Positions 1 through 9,075 are shown, counted from the first letter of the stretch. The stretch: 64,000 bases of DNA from Chitinophaga costaii (GCF_900094705.1 NZ_FMAR01000002.1:1-64000); one strand, 5' to 3'. Made by a program: numbers and translations. The notes: generated from the sequence alone by a model not told the origin.

Positions 1-308
1 ACCGTGCTTCATACACCGTTTCCGCACGTCGGTGAGATCTCCCACGGTAAGACGATAAACTTTCATTCCATCTACCCGCACCATCTACAGTACTAGGTCC
101 GTGTAATCTTTGGGCTTCGCTTTGTTTGGCAAGCTTACCCCCACAGCTTCTGCCTAATGGTGTTCGTGTTCCTCGGGCCAGAACTTTGCCGACAGCTTCC
201 TTCAGATTCCACCTCGCGATGGACACCCTTGCTCTTGGCTAATGGTTGGCGATTACATACCCCCATAACGGACTTACACCGTCTAGTTTATCGCCATGCG
301 TGGCGCAC
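1..308 (-). mobile_element. Group II intron (class IIC-like), 5' RNA part, cut by window edge
   Basis: Read on the minus strand, the segment begins with the group II 5' consensus GTGCG at 308-304 and continues with intron domain I landmarks: AAGGGTGTCC (230-221), GGAATCTGAAGGAAGC (210-195) and GAGGAACACGAAC (174-162). This order and wording agree with what I remember of the class IIC intron of Oceanobacillus iheyensis. The 5' boundary lies just after the T-tract of a factor-independent terminator, the insertion preference known for IIC introns. The maturase/reverse transcriptase ORF and the 3' end would lie beyond base 1 and are not visible. The short plus-strand ORFs here are shadows of structured RNA. 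Confidence 0.82.
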
Positions 309-309
309 C

Positions 310-344
310 AAAAAAAATCGCACGCCCCGATGCGGAGCGCGCGA
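310..344 (-). terminator. Intrinsic terminator of the OXA-like gene, intron target
   Basis: On the minus strand an 11-bp stem with two G-U pairs (344-334 with 328-318) and a 5-base loop is followed by eight T (317-310). It lies 18 bases after the stop codon of the OXA-like gene. The group II intron starts two bases beyond the T-run. Confidence 0.85.
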
Positions 345-362
345 TGCCCATATGTTTTAAAC

Positions 363-1145
363 TTACTTTTCGCCTTTAAAATAACCAGCGGCCAACAGGA
401 TGTCCCGGGTGGTTTGGAGCTGTATTTTCTTCATATCAAAAGCCGGGTCTTCCGATTCTATGTTTAACACAAAAAAAGTAGGATGGCGGTTTTCTTCTAT
501 CCAGCCTACTACCCAGCCCACGTTTTTCTTACCCATTTTTCCGGCGCTGATTTTATAGCTCAGGGTATACTTACTGGTATTTTCCTGCAACATCATTTTG
601 CGCACCTCTTCCATCGAGGTTTTGGTAAAAGGCAGGTTGTCGAAATATAACTTTTTGGCAAAGCCTAGTTGCTCATCGGCAGATATAAGCAGGGTATTGT
701 CCAGCCAGAACCGGTCTATGCTGTCTATTTTCATATTGCCATACTTCACGCTATCCATCCAGGCGGCCATATTCTGCCGGCCTATCAGGCGGGCCATTTC
801 CCTGAAATGCGCATCATCACCAACCTTGAAGGCCTGGTCGGTACTTAGGTTTTGGCCCGTTACACTGTCGGGAATTACCGTGCTGGTGTGGGGTATTTTG
901 CCGGTTTGTAATGCTATCAGGGTGTTTAAAATATCGAAAGTACCGGAGGGCGGGAAGCGGAGGCGGATGCGGTCCATGTTATATGCCTGAAACTGTCCCT
1001 GACTATTATCGAATAACATGAAGCAGCCTTCTGCTTTATTTTTCGTAAAGTATTTTTCCCAATCGTGTTCAATCTTCACATTGTTCGGAGCGCAAGCACC
1101 CAGGCAGCATGCCAGCGCCAGTAAGATCCAGCCAGCTTTTTTCAT
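363..1145 (-). CDS. OXA-type (class D) beta-lactamase-like lipoprotein, catalytically degenerate
   Basis: 260 aa from the ATG at 1145, chosen because it begins a lipoprotein signal (MKKAGWILLALACCLGAC, lipid-attachment Cys18); a longer frame from 1214 would bury this signal. The class D fold is recognisable: YGN at 135-137, DRFWLDN around 144-150 and GWVVGWIE at 210-217, where OXA enzymes have YGN, FWL and GWWVGW. The active-site Ser-x-x-Lys position is occupied by G-T-F-D (68-71), the SxV position by G-D-D (109-111) and the KTG position by K-I-S (198-200). It is therefore probably not a beta-lactamase; binding or sensing is possible but is inference. It is a single gene with its own terminator. 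Confidence 0.75.
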   Translation of the reverse strand: MKKAGWILLALACCLGACAPNNVKIEHDWEKYFTKNKAEGCFMLFDNSQGQFQAYNMDRIRLRFPPSGTFDILNTLIALQTGKIPHTSTVIPDSVTGQNLSTDQAFKVGDDAHFREMARLIGRQNMAAWMDSVKYGNMKIDSIDRFWLDNTLLISADEQLGFAKKLYFDNLPFTKTSMEEVRKMMLQENTSKYTLSYKISAGKMGKKNVGWVVGWIEENRHPTFFVLNIESEDPAFDMKKIQLQTTRDILLAAGYFKGEK

Positions 1146-1190
1146 GATATTGATATTCCGGTTTGGCTGCAAAGGTAATGGTTGGGGCAT

Positions 1191-1219
1191 AAAAAAGGCG
1201 CGCCGTAATGGCACGCCTT
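1191..1219 (-). terminator. Terminator of the lipocalin-like gene
   Basis: A 10-bp GC-rich stem (1219-1210 with 1204-1195, one G-U pair on the minus strand) with loop ATTAC is followed on the minus strand by a T-run ending at 1191. It stands 23 bases after the stop codon of the gene at 1242-1742. Confidence 0.8.
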
Positions 1220-1241
1220 CTTAATATTTTAATACAATGAC

Positions 1242-1742
1242 TTATTTGCGCTGGAAGCTATACACCAGGTAGCCGGTTTGACCCTGGAAACCCACCGCGG
1301 CCCGCCAGGTCATGGAAGTAGCCTGCACATCACTGAGGGATACTTTGTAACCGGTGGTCACATTCTTGGCTTTGTCTCCGTTGAACAGTTTTTTAAACTG
1401 GAACACATTATCTCCATTTTCCTGGACAATGCTCCAGATAATGGGCTGGTTGCCGGTGCTGCAACCATTGTCGGTAGCAGTAAGGGTAAAAGATCCTTTG
1501 TTATTGTTGGATACAAAATCCCATTGGCTACCAATAAAGCATTGGTAAGGCGCTTCATCGAAAATACTCACTTTGGAACCTTTAGGGATACCGTCGAATT
1601 GAATATCCGTCAGAATCCAGGAGCCATTCAGGGCTCTTTTGGAAAAGGAAGTGGTGCCGGTAGCGGCGGTTTTAGGGGCGCAAGACACCGCAAAAAAAGC
1701 GAGGAAAAGGCCACAAAGCGCAGTCAGTGTAAGGTGCTTCAT
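1242..1742 (-). CDS. Lipocalin-like lipoprotein
   Basis: 166 aa. The N-terminus MKHLTLTALCGLFLAFFAVSC is a lipoprotein signal with lipid-attachment Cys21. The mature part opens with LNGSWILTDIQFDG and is rich in alternating beta-strand patterns, matching the lipocalin-like lipoproteins common in Bacteroidota. It probably sits in the periplasm or outer membrane; ligand unknown. It has its own terminator and a long AT-rich 5' region. The family call rests on the GxW start motif and size and is moderate. Confidence 0.65.
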   Translation of the reverse strand: MKHLTLTALCGLFLAFFAVSCAPKTAATGTTSFSKRALNGSWILTDIQFDGIPKGSKVSIFDEAPYQCFIGSQWDFVSNNNKGSFTLTATDNGCSTGNQPIIWSIVQENGDNVFQFKKLFNGDKAKNVTTGYKVSLSDVQATSMTWRAAVGFQGQTGYLVYSFQRK

Positions 1743-1876
1743 GTTAATGCTACTATTTTAAAAATTTAAAATCAGGGTGTAAAGTAAACGCATAAAAGAC
1801 AAGAAACATACCAAAGTAATTTGTTCGGAGCACTTTAAGAGAAACAAATATAGGGGATGATCTGCTGTAATGAGAT

Positions 1877-2341
1877 TTAACGGGGAACAGTAACATTTTG
1901 CTGCTGGCGCATATCTTCCAGTTTGTCCTGGAGCACCTGGGTTTTAAAGTAATAGTATACAGCAGCTACCAGGCATATCTTGCAGAGTACTACAATGGCA
2001 ATTACGATAGGCCGCCAGGAGCGGTGCACCGAGATATAAGTGCCTTCCTTAGGCTGCATGTTGATGAAGGTGTAGTGCTTACGGCGTTCATCTTCTTCCT
2101 CCTGTTGTTGGGTAGATTTCCAGTTCAGACGCTGCTGTATGCCCTCCCATACCCGGGAGGGAGGTGGCACCGCTTCTCCCAGCGCAGCCTTTTCCATGCG
2201 GTTTTCTACCAGGGCGATTTCCATTTCCAGCGCCGGGTATAGCTTACGCATGAGTCGGAACTCCGCCACTTGATCTTTTGTAGCCAGACCTAGCAGGTAA
2301 CTTTCTATAATTCCGGTTGATATGTATTGCGCTAGCTCCAA
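1877..2341 (-). CDS. Anti-sigma factor (membrane-anchored)
   Basis: 154 aa. The N-terminal part (YISTGIIESYLLGLATKDQVAEFRLM) resembles the helical anti-sigma domain of RskA-like proteins in Bacteroidota, which often opens with a motif for leaving the cytoplasmic sigma factor bound. A charged linker (75-105) and one membrane helix at about 110-131 follow, then a short periplasmic coiled tail. The gene overlaps the upstream sigma-factor gene by 10 bases, so the two are translationally coupled. No anti-sigma zinc Cys/His motif is seen. Confidence 0.7.
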   Translation of the reverse strand: MELAQYISTGIIESYLLGLATKDQVAEFRLMRKLYPALEMEIALVENRMEKAALGEAVPPPSRVWEGIQQRLNWKSTQQQEEEDERRKHYTFINMQPKEGTYISVHRSWRPIVIAIVVLCKICLVAAVYYYFKTQVLQDKLEDMRQQQNVTVPR

Positions 2342-2859
2342 TTTGATTGTAGATATTTTCTGAATTCGATCATGGCAACCGATAGGGATTGCTTTACTTC
2401 ATCTTCCTCCCGATCCAGGAGCCGGGCTATTGCCTGCGTACTCAGACCTTTGTAATAGCACAGGCGAAATACCTGGCTGCTTTGTTCTGGCAAGTGGGCC
2501 GTAAACCGTTGTATGTAGTGGGCATTACTTAAAGTCAATTGCTGATCCTCCACTTTTACTTCCGCTGCCATAGAGGCGGGTGAAGTGTCGCGGAGGGATA
2601 TTTCCCGGGCCTGTTTCATTAACCAGGTAAATAAAGAAACATGATCCGATTCGGTGAATGCATGGATATTTTGAAACGCATAAGTGAACACTTTCACCAA
2701 TATTTCATTGGCCTTTGCGCATTCCGGGATGAGCTGTAATACTATCCCATAAAGAGCACCGCCATATTTATCATACAAGAGCCGTTGTGCAGCAGGATCG
2801 CCGGCCATCAGCCGCGCGATCAATAATGGATCATTACTATGCGAAGGAAGTTGTGGCAA
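2332..2859 (-). CDS. ECF RNA polymerase sigma factor
   Basis: 175 aa. Region 2 features appear in the first half (DPAAQRLLYDKYGGALYGIV, then VFTYAFQNIHAF and LFTWLMKQAREISL), and region 4 appears at about 120-170 with the helix-turn-helix CYYKGLSTQAIARLLDREED. Length and layout fit ECF sigma factors of Bacteroidota. It is followed with a 10-base overlap by its presumed anti-sigma factor. Region 2 is divergent from typical ECF proteins (ECAKANEILVKVF replaces the usual DAEDLLQDVF), so recognised promoters may be unusual. The 260 bases upstream hold no other gene. Confidence 0.85.
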   Translation of the reverse strand: MPQLPSHSNDPLLIARLMAGDPAAQRLLYDKYGGALYGIVLQLIPECAKANEILVKVFTYAFQNIHAFTESDHVSLFTWLMKQAREISLRDTSPASMAAEVKVEDQQLTLSNAHYIQRFTAHLPEQSSQVFRLCYYKGLSTQAIARLLDREEDEVKQSLSVAMIEFRKYLQSNWS

Positions 2860-3118
2860 GTGCTGAAAGTCGCTGATTTACACTAATGTACTAATTTCAA
2901 CGAAATAATCAACTACTTACCCTTATGAAAATTTTGTTATGTAGCCTTCCTGTGCGATGTAAAAATAATAGCCACTAGATTAACGACAAATAATTAGGAA
3001 CGGATTTTTGTGCAACGGTTTGCTTTAGCTATTTCCCCTTACGAACCCCTGCAAAGCAAAAAGGATGGCAAATCGGCGACCTTCCCTTTTTTGGGCCAAA
3101 GGGTAGTAACAAGGGCCG

Positions 3119-3616
3119 TTAGGAAGCTACCTCCAGTTTTAAAATAATCTGCCCACTTTCTGTTTCATACACATCGGCCATACTGAGGTTCAGCGATGTA
3201 TCTGCTTGCACGGAAGGTAACTTATTAATGTTTTCACGGAGAGCCCGGATAAGGTCTACGCGGGAAAAACCAGCAGCAGAAGTCTTAAGTACAAAACTGG
3301 CCGCCTGCGGAAAGGTGGTAACTACTGTAACGCTAGTGTAAGGCAGCACAATCTCACCGGCATTGAGCAGCTTATGGAGGTCTGAAGCTGCTTGAGCAAG
3401 ATTTACCCAGGGAATAATGCCCTTGGCAAATACCTTGGCTTCATCGCCTTCCGCCTGTACCTGGAATTCAATGGTGGAGAGAAGATCGCCCGGATCGGCG
3501 GTCAGCACCGTGGCTGATGGATGGGCAGCCATCGCTATTTTTCTATGTTGGGCCATGGCAGGCACAGTAGTAGCCAGGAGTGCCAACACGGCACCGGCTA
3601 TTATCTTGGATTTCAT
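3119..3616 (-). CDS. Secreted protein of unknown function
   Basis: 165 aa. A Sec signal peptide is clear (MKSKIIAGAVLALLATTVPAMAQ, cleavage after AMA-Q expected at residue 22). The mature protein is soluble with mixed alpha/beta character and contains no motif I recognise. Its own promoter region lies in the 211-base gap upstream; that gap holds no further gene. It is not obviously co-transcribed with the sigma factor, which starts about 260 bases downstream. Confidence 0.7.
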   Translation of the reverse strand: MKSKIIAGAVLALLATTVPAMAQHRKIAMAAHPSATVLTADPGDLLSTIEFQVQAEGDEAKVFAKGIIPWVNLAQAASDLHKLLNAGEIVLPYTSVTVVTTFPQAASFVLKTSAAGFSRVDLIRALRENINKLPSVQADTSLNLSMADVYETESGQIILKLEVAS

Positions 3617-3827
3617 AGTACAACGATTTTACAGCAAATAGTGAATGTAATATAGAAATAATTAACATATAAACAAACTATGATTGCAGAAAACTTTTCA
3701 TAACAAGAAGCCTCCGTGGATAACCCGCTCCTGCCTTCTTCCTACCATATCTACCCAAAGCATGATCAAAGACTGGGATACGCCAGGTTAAAACCCATCA
3801 CGGGGGCCGGAAAAATAAAGCCCCGGT

Positions 3828-4295
3828 TCAGTTCATACTGCCAAATAATTGTTCAATAGCTTCCCGCCGGTAGGCAAAAATATCCTCCAGTTGCCGGTTC
3901 ACGAAAAGCTTTCCGGCCAGCGTTCCCAAAAATCCAAGGGGCAATTGATAATGTACAATATCTGTCATTTTGATCCCGCCAGGTACCGCCTCAAAATGGT
4001 GCTGGTGGTGCCACAGGGCGTAAGGACCTTTCTTTTGTTCATCCACAAAATACCGCCCCTCCTGCACATGGGTGATCTCCGTCATCCAGGCCAGGGGTAT
4101 GCCCAGCAGGGGGCGAATGAAATAAGTAATCACCTCCCCCGCATACATGCGCGCCACCGGCGGGGAAGTGATGCGGAACCGCATGTAGGCCGGCGTTATT
4201 TTCTCCAGATTTCCTGGCCGGGAAAAGAAGTTCCAGGCCTGTTCCAAGTCAATGGGAATATTTTGGGTACGCTCCAAACGGTGTATGGCTGCCAT
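3828..4295 (-). CDS. SRPBCC family protein
   Basis: 155 aa. The pattern LERTQNIPIDLEQAWNFFSRPGNLEKITPAYM at the N-terminus, the central GPYALWHHQHHFEAV strand and the C-terminal helix after LGTLAGKLFVNRQLEDIFAYR are typical of the START-like SRPBCC proteins annotated as ligand-binding or cell-division-inhibitor-like in Bacteroidota. It is cytoplasmic, probably binding a hydrophobic ligand. It is divergently transcribed from the helicase gene; the 78-base gap must hold both promoters. Confidence 0.75.
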   Translation of the reverse strand: MAAIHRLERTQNIPIDLEQAWNFFSRPGNLEKITPAYMRFRITSPPVARMYAGEVITYFIRPLLGIPLAWMTEITHVQEGRYFVDEQKKGPYALWHHQHHFEAVPGGIKMTDIVHYQLPLGFLGTLAGKLFVNRQLEDIFAYRREAIEQLFGSMN

Positions 4296-4373
4296 GATTT
4301 AACATTTACTACGCACAAACATAGCGTACTGCCCGCATATATTTGTGCCAGCACTATTACCTATTTTTACAAC

Positions 4374-7300
4374 ATGGCCATCATATTTAACCAGTATAAT
4401 CAACGCTTCCAGGAAGTTTACGAACGCCTTAACGAGCGGCAACGCAATGCCGTAGACCACACAGAAGGCCCGGTAATGGTAATAGCCGGTCCCGGTACCG
4501 GCAAAACGCAGATTCTGGCCTCCCGCATCGGCAAGATCCTGCGCGATACCGACTTCCTGCCACAGAATATTCTCTGCCTTACGTATACCGACGCCGGTAC
4601 AGTGGCCATGCGCCGCCGCCTTACCGACTTCATTGGCCCGGATGCCTACCGGGTGCATATCCACACTTTCCACTCCTTCTGTAATGAAGTGATTCAGGAC
4701 AACCTCGGCCTGTTCGATAAAACCATACTGGATCCCATTTCTGACCTGGAAAAAATACAGCTCCTCAAAAAGCTGATCGACGGTTTTAAGAAAGACAATC
4801 CTTTAAAGCGCTACCGGGGCGATGTGTATTTCGATATGAACAACCTGGCCAACCTGTTCTCTACCATGAAGCGGGAAGGCTGGACCTCCACCTTCATCCG
4901 CGAAGCGGTGAACGTTTATATTAATGACCTGCCCACCCGCGACGAATATATTTGCAAACGCGCCACCAAGGATTTTAAAAAAGGCGATGTACGCACCGAT
5001 AAGATACTGGTAGAAAAAGAAAAGATGGCCCGTCTGCTGGCCGCCGTAACACAGTTCGACGTGTTCCAGCAACTGATGCTCACGGCCAACCGGTACGACT
5101 TCGACGATATGATTAACTGGGTGATCCGCGCATTTTCCGAAAATCCTGGCCTGCTGGCCGATTATAAGGAAAGGTTCCAATACATACTGGTAGACGAATA
5201 TCAGGATACCAGCGGTACCCAAAACCACCTGATCCAGTTACTGGTAAAGGATGAAATTAAGCCCAACATCTTTGTGGTGGGCGACGACGATCAGTCTATT
5301 TACCGCTTCCAGGGCGCCAATGTGGAGAACATGGCACAATTTGCAGACAGCTTCTCCGACTCCCTCCGCACCATCGTTCTCACCCAGAACTACCGCTCCG
5401 TGCAGGAAATACTGAACGTATCGATGACGCTGATAGAACACAATGGCCATTCCCGCCTGGTAAACCAGTTGGATGGCCTGAGCAAAGACCTGGTAGCCGC
5501 TAATGAACAGCTCATTCCCCTCCACCTGCAACCGGTCATACACCGCTATAACACGCCGAAGGATGAAATGGCAGGTATTACCATGCAAGTGCAGCAACTA
5601 CTCCAGCAAGGCACCCCGCCCGGCAAGATCGCGGTAATATACCGGGAGAACCGCTACGGGGAAGAGCTGGCCCAGTATTTCCGCTTGCTGAACCTTCCTT
5701 TTTATTCCAAGCGCAGCATCAACCTGCTGGAGCATCCTTTTGCCAAAAAAGTACTTACCCTCCTCCGGTATGTAGCCGCAGAGCTGGATACGCCCTACAG
5801 TGGCGACGACCTGCTCTTCGAAATCATGCACTACGATTTTTACAACATAGCGCCGGTAGAAGCCGCCAAGGCCACCATCCGCGCCACGGAAAAGAGTTAC
5901 CAGGAAAAAACCTCGCTGCGCCAATACCTAAAGGAATGGGCCGCCACGCGCAACCTCTCCCTCTTCTCCGACACCCCGGAAGAAGCCATTGTGCAGCTAA
6001 GCCGCACCACCGAAAAGTGGATTAAGGAAGCCCACAACGTAACATTACAGCAGCTTTTTGCCGACATCATCCACGAGGGGGGCGTCCTGTCTTACATTAT
6101 GCAATCGCCGGAAAAGATCTGGCTCATGAAGGTTTTACAGGCGCTGTTCGACTTCCTTAAAGAAGAAACCCGCCGCAATCCGGACCTGACCATTGTAACC
6201 TTCATGGAAATGGTGAGCCTAATGAAAAGCAATGGCCTGCCCATTCCACTCGTACAGGTATCTGGCAATGAAAAAGGCATTAACCTGATCACAGCCCACG
6301 GCTCCAAAGGCTTGGAATTTGAATATGTTTTTATGGCCGGCACCAACTCGCATGTATGGGAGAAAAAACGGAAGAACAATAGTGGGTTTGCCTTTCCCGA
6401 TACAGTATTCACCACCCAATCGCTTTCCAGCGATGAGCAGGAGCTGCGCCGCCTGTTTTACGTGGCGGTAACACGCACCGAAAAACACCTGTACATCAGC
6501 TACCCCGAATTCCGGGCAGATGGCAAGCCGCTGGAGCCCAGTATGTTTATCAGCGAAATACAGGAGCAACATGTGCTGCCCAATGAGCGTATAGAACATA
6601 CGCCCGAGGCCATGTTTGAATTTGAACTACTGCATTACCACCAGCCCCAGGCCCCGGAAATACAACGGGTAGACCATTTGTTCATCGATCACTTGCTGAG
6701 CAACTTTGTGATGAACGTAACGGCGCTGAATAATTACCTGGATTGCCCCCTGGGCTTCTTCTATAAAAACCTGGTGCGGGTACCCACCGGTCGGTCTGAG
6801 AACACTGAATTTGGATCGGCCGTACACTATGCCATTGAAAAGCTGTTTGTGAAAATGCAGGAAAATGGGCGCAATGAATTTCCCGCTAAGGAAGAGTTCC
6901 TGCGCGATTTTGGTTGGAGCATGACGCGCAACCGCGAATGCTTTACCCGCGAGGCTTTTGCCCGGCGCATGGAATATGGCAAGGACATTCTCAGCGAATA
7001 TTACGACACCTACGTACACACCTGGAATAAGATTGTAAGCGTAGAACGCAATGTGCGCAATGTAGAGATAAAGGGCATTCCCATTAAAGGCAAGGTGGAT
7101 AAAATGGAGTTCGATGGCCAGCAGGTGAATGTAGTGGATTACAAAACCGGCGATTATGAAAAGGCCATCAAGGAATGGAAAAAATTTGAGCGGCCAAACG
7201 ACCGCAATCCCAATGGGGGCGACTATTGGCGACAGGCCGTGTTCTACAAAATCCTGCTGGACAATTACAAGGTTAAAAACTGGAAAGTAGTCAGTACCGA

Positions 7301-7535
7301 GTTCGATTTCATTGAACCCAACAAACAAAAGGTGTATCACAAAGAAAAAGTAGTCATCACCCCGGACGACCAGGAAGTGGTAACCAGCCAGATTGTGGAC
7401 GTATGGAATAAAATACAGAATAAGGAATTTTACATCGGCTGCGGCAAAGAAGACTGCCACTGGTGCAATTTTATCAAGGATAACAAAATGCATGTGGCCT
7501 TACACGACCTGCTGGAAGAAGAAGATGCGGGATAA
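4374..7535 (+). CDS. UvrD/Rep-family DNA helicase with C-terminal Fe-S RecB-like nuclease
   Basis: 1053 aa from the ATG at 4374; the open frame extends upstream antisense to the SRPBCC gene, but homology begins here. Superfamily 1A helicase motifs are clear: Walker A GPGTGKT at 39-45, motif II VDEYQDT at 273-279, QSIYRFQGA motif III, and VTRTEKHLYIS motif VI. The C-terminal third is a PD-(D/E)XK nuclease: FGSAVHYAIEKLF, and VDYKTG with D922 and K924. Cys791 plus C1023-x4-C1028-x2-C1031 frame this domain as in AddB-type 4Fe-4S nucleases. It is thus probably a helicase-nuclease for double-strand-break processing or a related repair job. It stands alone, without an AddA-like partner here. Confidence 0.9.
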   Translation: MAIIFNQYNQRFQEVYERLNERQRNAVDHTEGPVMVIAGPGTGKTQILASRIGKILRDTDFLPQNILCLTYTDAGTVAMRRRLTDFIGPDAYRVHIHTFHSFCNEVIQDNLGLFDKTILDPISDLEKIQLLKKLIDGFKKDNPLKRYRGDVYFDMNNLANLFSTMKREGWTSTFIREAVNVYINDLPTRDEYICKRATKDFKKGDVRTDKILVEKEKMARLLAAVTQFDVFQQLMLTANRYDFDDMINWVIRAFSENPGLLADYKERFQYILVDEYQDTSGTQNHLIQLLVKDEIKPNIFVVGDDDQSIYRFQGANVENMAQFADSFSDSLRTIVLTQNYRSVQEILNVSMTLIEHNGHSRLVNQLDGLSKDLVAANEQLIPLHLQPVIHRYNTPKDEMAGITMQVQQLLQQGTPPGKIAVIYRENRYGEELAQYFRLLNLPFYSKRSINLLEHPFAKKVLTLLRYVAAELDTPYSGDDLLFEIMHYDFYNIAPVEAAKATIRATEKSYQEKTSLRQYLKEWAATRNLSLFSDTPEEAIVQLSRTTEKWIKEAHNVTLQQLFADIIHEGGVLSYIMQSPEKIWLMKVLQALFDFLKEETRRNPDLTIVTFMEMVSLMKSNGLPIPLVQVSGNEKGINLITAHGSKGLEFEYVFMAGTNSHVWEKKRKNNSGFAFPDTVFTTQSLSSDEQELRRLFYVAVTRTEKHLYISYPEFRADGKPLEPSMFISEIQEQHVLPNERIEHTPEAMFEFELLHYHQPQAPEIQRVDHLFIDHLLSNFVMNVTALNNYLDCPLGFFYKNLVRVPTGRSENTEFGSAVHYAIEKLFVKMQENGRNEFPAKEEFLRDFGWSMTRNRECFTREAFARRMEYGKDILSEYYDTYVHTWNKIVSVERNVRNVEIKGIPIKGKVDKMEFDGQQVNVVDYKTGDYEKAIKEWKKFERPNDRNPNGGDYWRQAVFYKILLDNYKVKNWKVVSTEFDFIEPNKQKVYHKEKVVITPDDQEVVTSQIVDVWNKIQNKEFYIGCGKEDCHWCNFIKDNKMHVALHDLLEEEDAG

Positions 7536-7592
7536 GCCTTCGCAGGGCGGCCATTCGCCGATCGTTGCCAACGGCTAAGGCATGTTTTTCCG

Positions 7593-7600
7593 TACATTTG
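7593..7600 (+). promoter_or_regulatory. -7 box TACATTTG upstream of Ig-like lipoprotein gene
   Basis: Matches the Bacteroidota -7 consensus TAnnTTTG. It lies inside the upstream extension of the open frame and 26 bases before the ATG at 7627, which argues for that start over the one at 7582. Confidence 0.5.
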
Positions 7601-7626
7601 CGCGTACTTTTTTTGAATCGTCAGAT

Positions 7627-9075
7627 ATGAATCGAAATTTCGGGGCCTTTGCGTTTTGGCTGGTCTGTATTATAGCTTCCTGTTTTATGACGCACTGCGC
7701 CAATATTGTGCCTCCCTCCGGTGGGCCCAAGGACACGCTGCCTCCGGTATTGCTACAGGTAACTCCCCTCGATTCTTCCCTGCACTTCAATTCCCATAAA
7801 GTGACCTTCATTTTCGATGAATATGTGCAGTTAGATAATGTGAACGAAAAACTGGTGGTATCCCCCACGCTGAAACGCCCACCCGTGGTAACAGCCAAGC
7901 TGCACTCCGTAACCATGGTGATGAAAGACACCCTGCAGCCCAATACCACCTATACCTTCAACTTTGCCGACGCCATTAAAGATGTGAATGAGCGCAACTC
8001 AGTACCGGAATTTGTGTACGTAGTATCTACCGGCAACTACCTTGACTCCCTCCAAATGAGCGGGCATATTGTAAACGCCGAAATAGGCCGGGTAGATAGT
8101 AACGTAGCCGTGCTGTTGTACCGCAATACCAGCGATTCTGTAGTGACCAAGGAAAAACCCGTATACTACACCAAATCCCGTGGCGACGGTAGCTACCACT
8201 TTAAAAACCTGGCTCCTGGCACCTACAAAATGTTTGCAATAAAAGAAGAGAACAAAGATTTGCAATACGATGATCCCGCCGAATTGATCGCCTTTCCCGA
8301 CAGCCTCATAACGATTAGCCAGAACCTGCATGATGTGAACCTACTCATTTTTGCAGAAACAGATACTACGCTTAACAAGAAGGAAATAGACAGTAGTAAC
8401 CTGCCAGCGCCACCTAAGAAAGAGAAAAACAAAAAGCCCCGCCTGCAAATGGGCGTGAACCTGGACGGAGGCACCAAACAGGAGCTTACCGAACCCCTGC
8501 ATTTAACATTTAATTTCCCCATCAAATCTATCGACACCACCCGCATGGAACTGGATGAAGATACCACGCTGGACCCGGTAGAATTTACTACCTCCTTCGA
8601 CTCTACCCATACCAAACTAGACGTGGGCTACAAGTGGAAGTCTGGCCTGCCCTACCGCCTGGTGGTACTGCCCGGTTTTGTGATAGATACCAATGGCAAC
8701 AGCCTGCGCCGGGCCGATACTGTGAGCTTCACCGCCAAACGTACACAGGACTATGGGGAAGCCTTGGTAAAACTTACCCTGAGCGACAGTATGCGACTGG
8801 CCCAACAGGGCGATACGGTTCATTATATAATAGAACTGGTCAAAGACAAACAGATTAAATACTCCGGCGATATCACCAAAGGCGTCTGGATACAACACCT
8901 GATCACTCCCGGCGATTATGAGCTACGCGTTCTCATAGACCAGAACCATAACGGTAAATGGGATAGGGGCCTGTATTATGGCAGCCCCAAGCGACAACCC
9001 GAGCGGGTGGTCACCTTCCCGGAAATACAGCATATTAAAGCCAACTGGCTGGTAAAACCAGATTTAAAATTATAG
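7627..9075 (+). CDS. Ig-like domain lipoprotein
   Basis: 482 aa from the ATG at 7627, chosen because the -7 box lies between it and the earlier ATG and because it begins the signal sequence (MNRNFGAFAFWLVCIIASCF...HC). The motif CANIVPPSGGPKDTLPPVLL following the signal is a hallmark of a Bacteroidota family with an N-terminal Ig-like (Big_5-type) domain; the text continues with FDEYVQLDNVNEKLVVSP and LQPNTTYTFNFADAIKD. A carboxypeptidase-regulatory-like strand set (GSYHFKNLAPGTYKMFAIKE) lies at about 185-210. It is likely an outer-membrane-anchored protein. The gene is read in the same direction as the helicase and recR but is probably separately transcribed. Confidence 0.75.
   Translation: MNRNFGAFAFWLVCIIASCFMTHCANIVPPSGGPKDTLPPVLLQVTPLDSSLHFNSHKVTFIFDEYVQLDNVNEKLVVSPTLKRPPVVTAKLHSVTMVMKDTLQPNTTYTFNFADAIKDVNERNSVPEFVYVVSTGNYLDSLQMSGHIVNAEIGRVDSNVAVLLYRNTSDSVVTKEKPVYYTKSRGDGSYHFKNLAPGTYKMFAIKEENKDLQYDDPAELIAFPDSLITISQNLHDVNLLIFAETDTTLNKKEIDSSNLPAPPKKEKNKKPRLQMGVNLDGGTKQELTEPLHLTFNFPIKSIDTTRMELDEDTTLDPVEFTTSFDSTHTKLDVGYKWKSGLPYRLVVLPGFVIDTNGNSLRRADTVSFTAKRTQDYGEALVKLTLSDSMRLAQQGDTVHYIIELVKDKQIKYSGDITKGVWIQHLITPGDYELRVLIDQNHNGKWDRGLYYGSPKRQPERVVTFPEIQHIKANWLVKPDLKL

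Noticed and set aside
157-467. Short plus-strand ORFs at the left edge
   Set aside because: They lie antisense to structured group II intron RNA, the terminator and the OXA-like gene.
6627-7493. Long minus-strand ORF inside the helicase gene
   Set aside because: It is antisense shadow of the well-supported nuclease domain; the same applies to the long antisense frames in metH.
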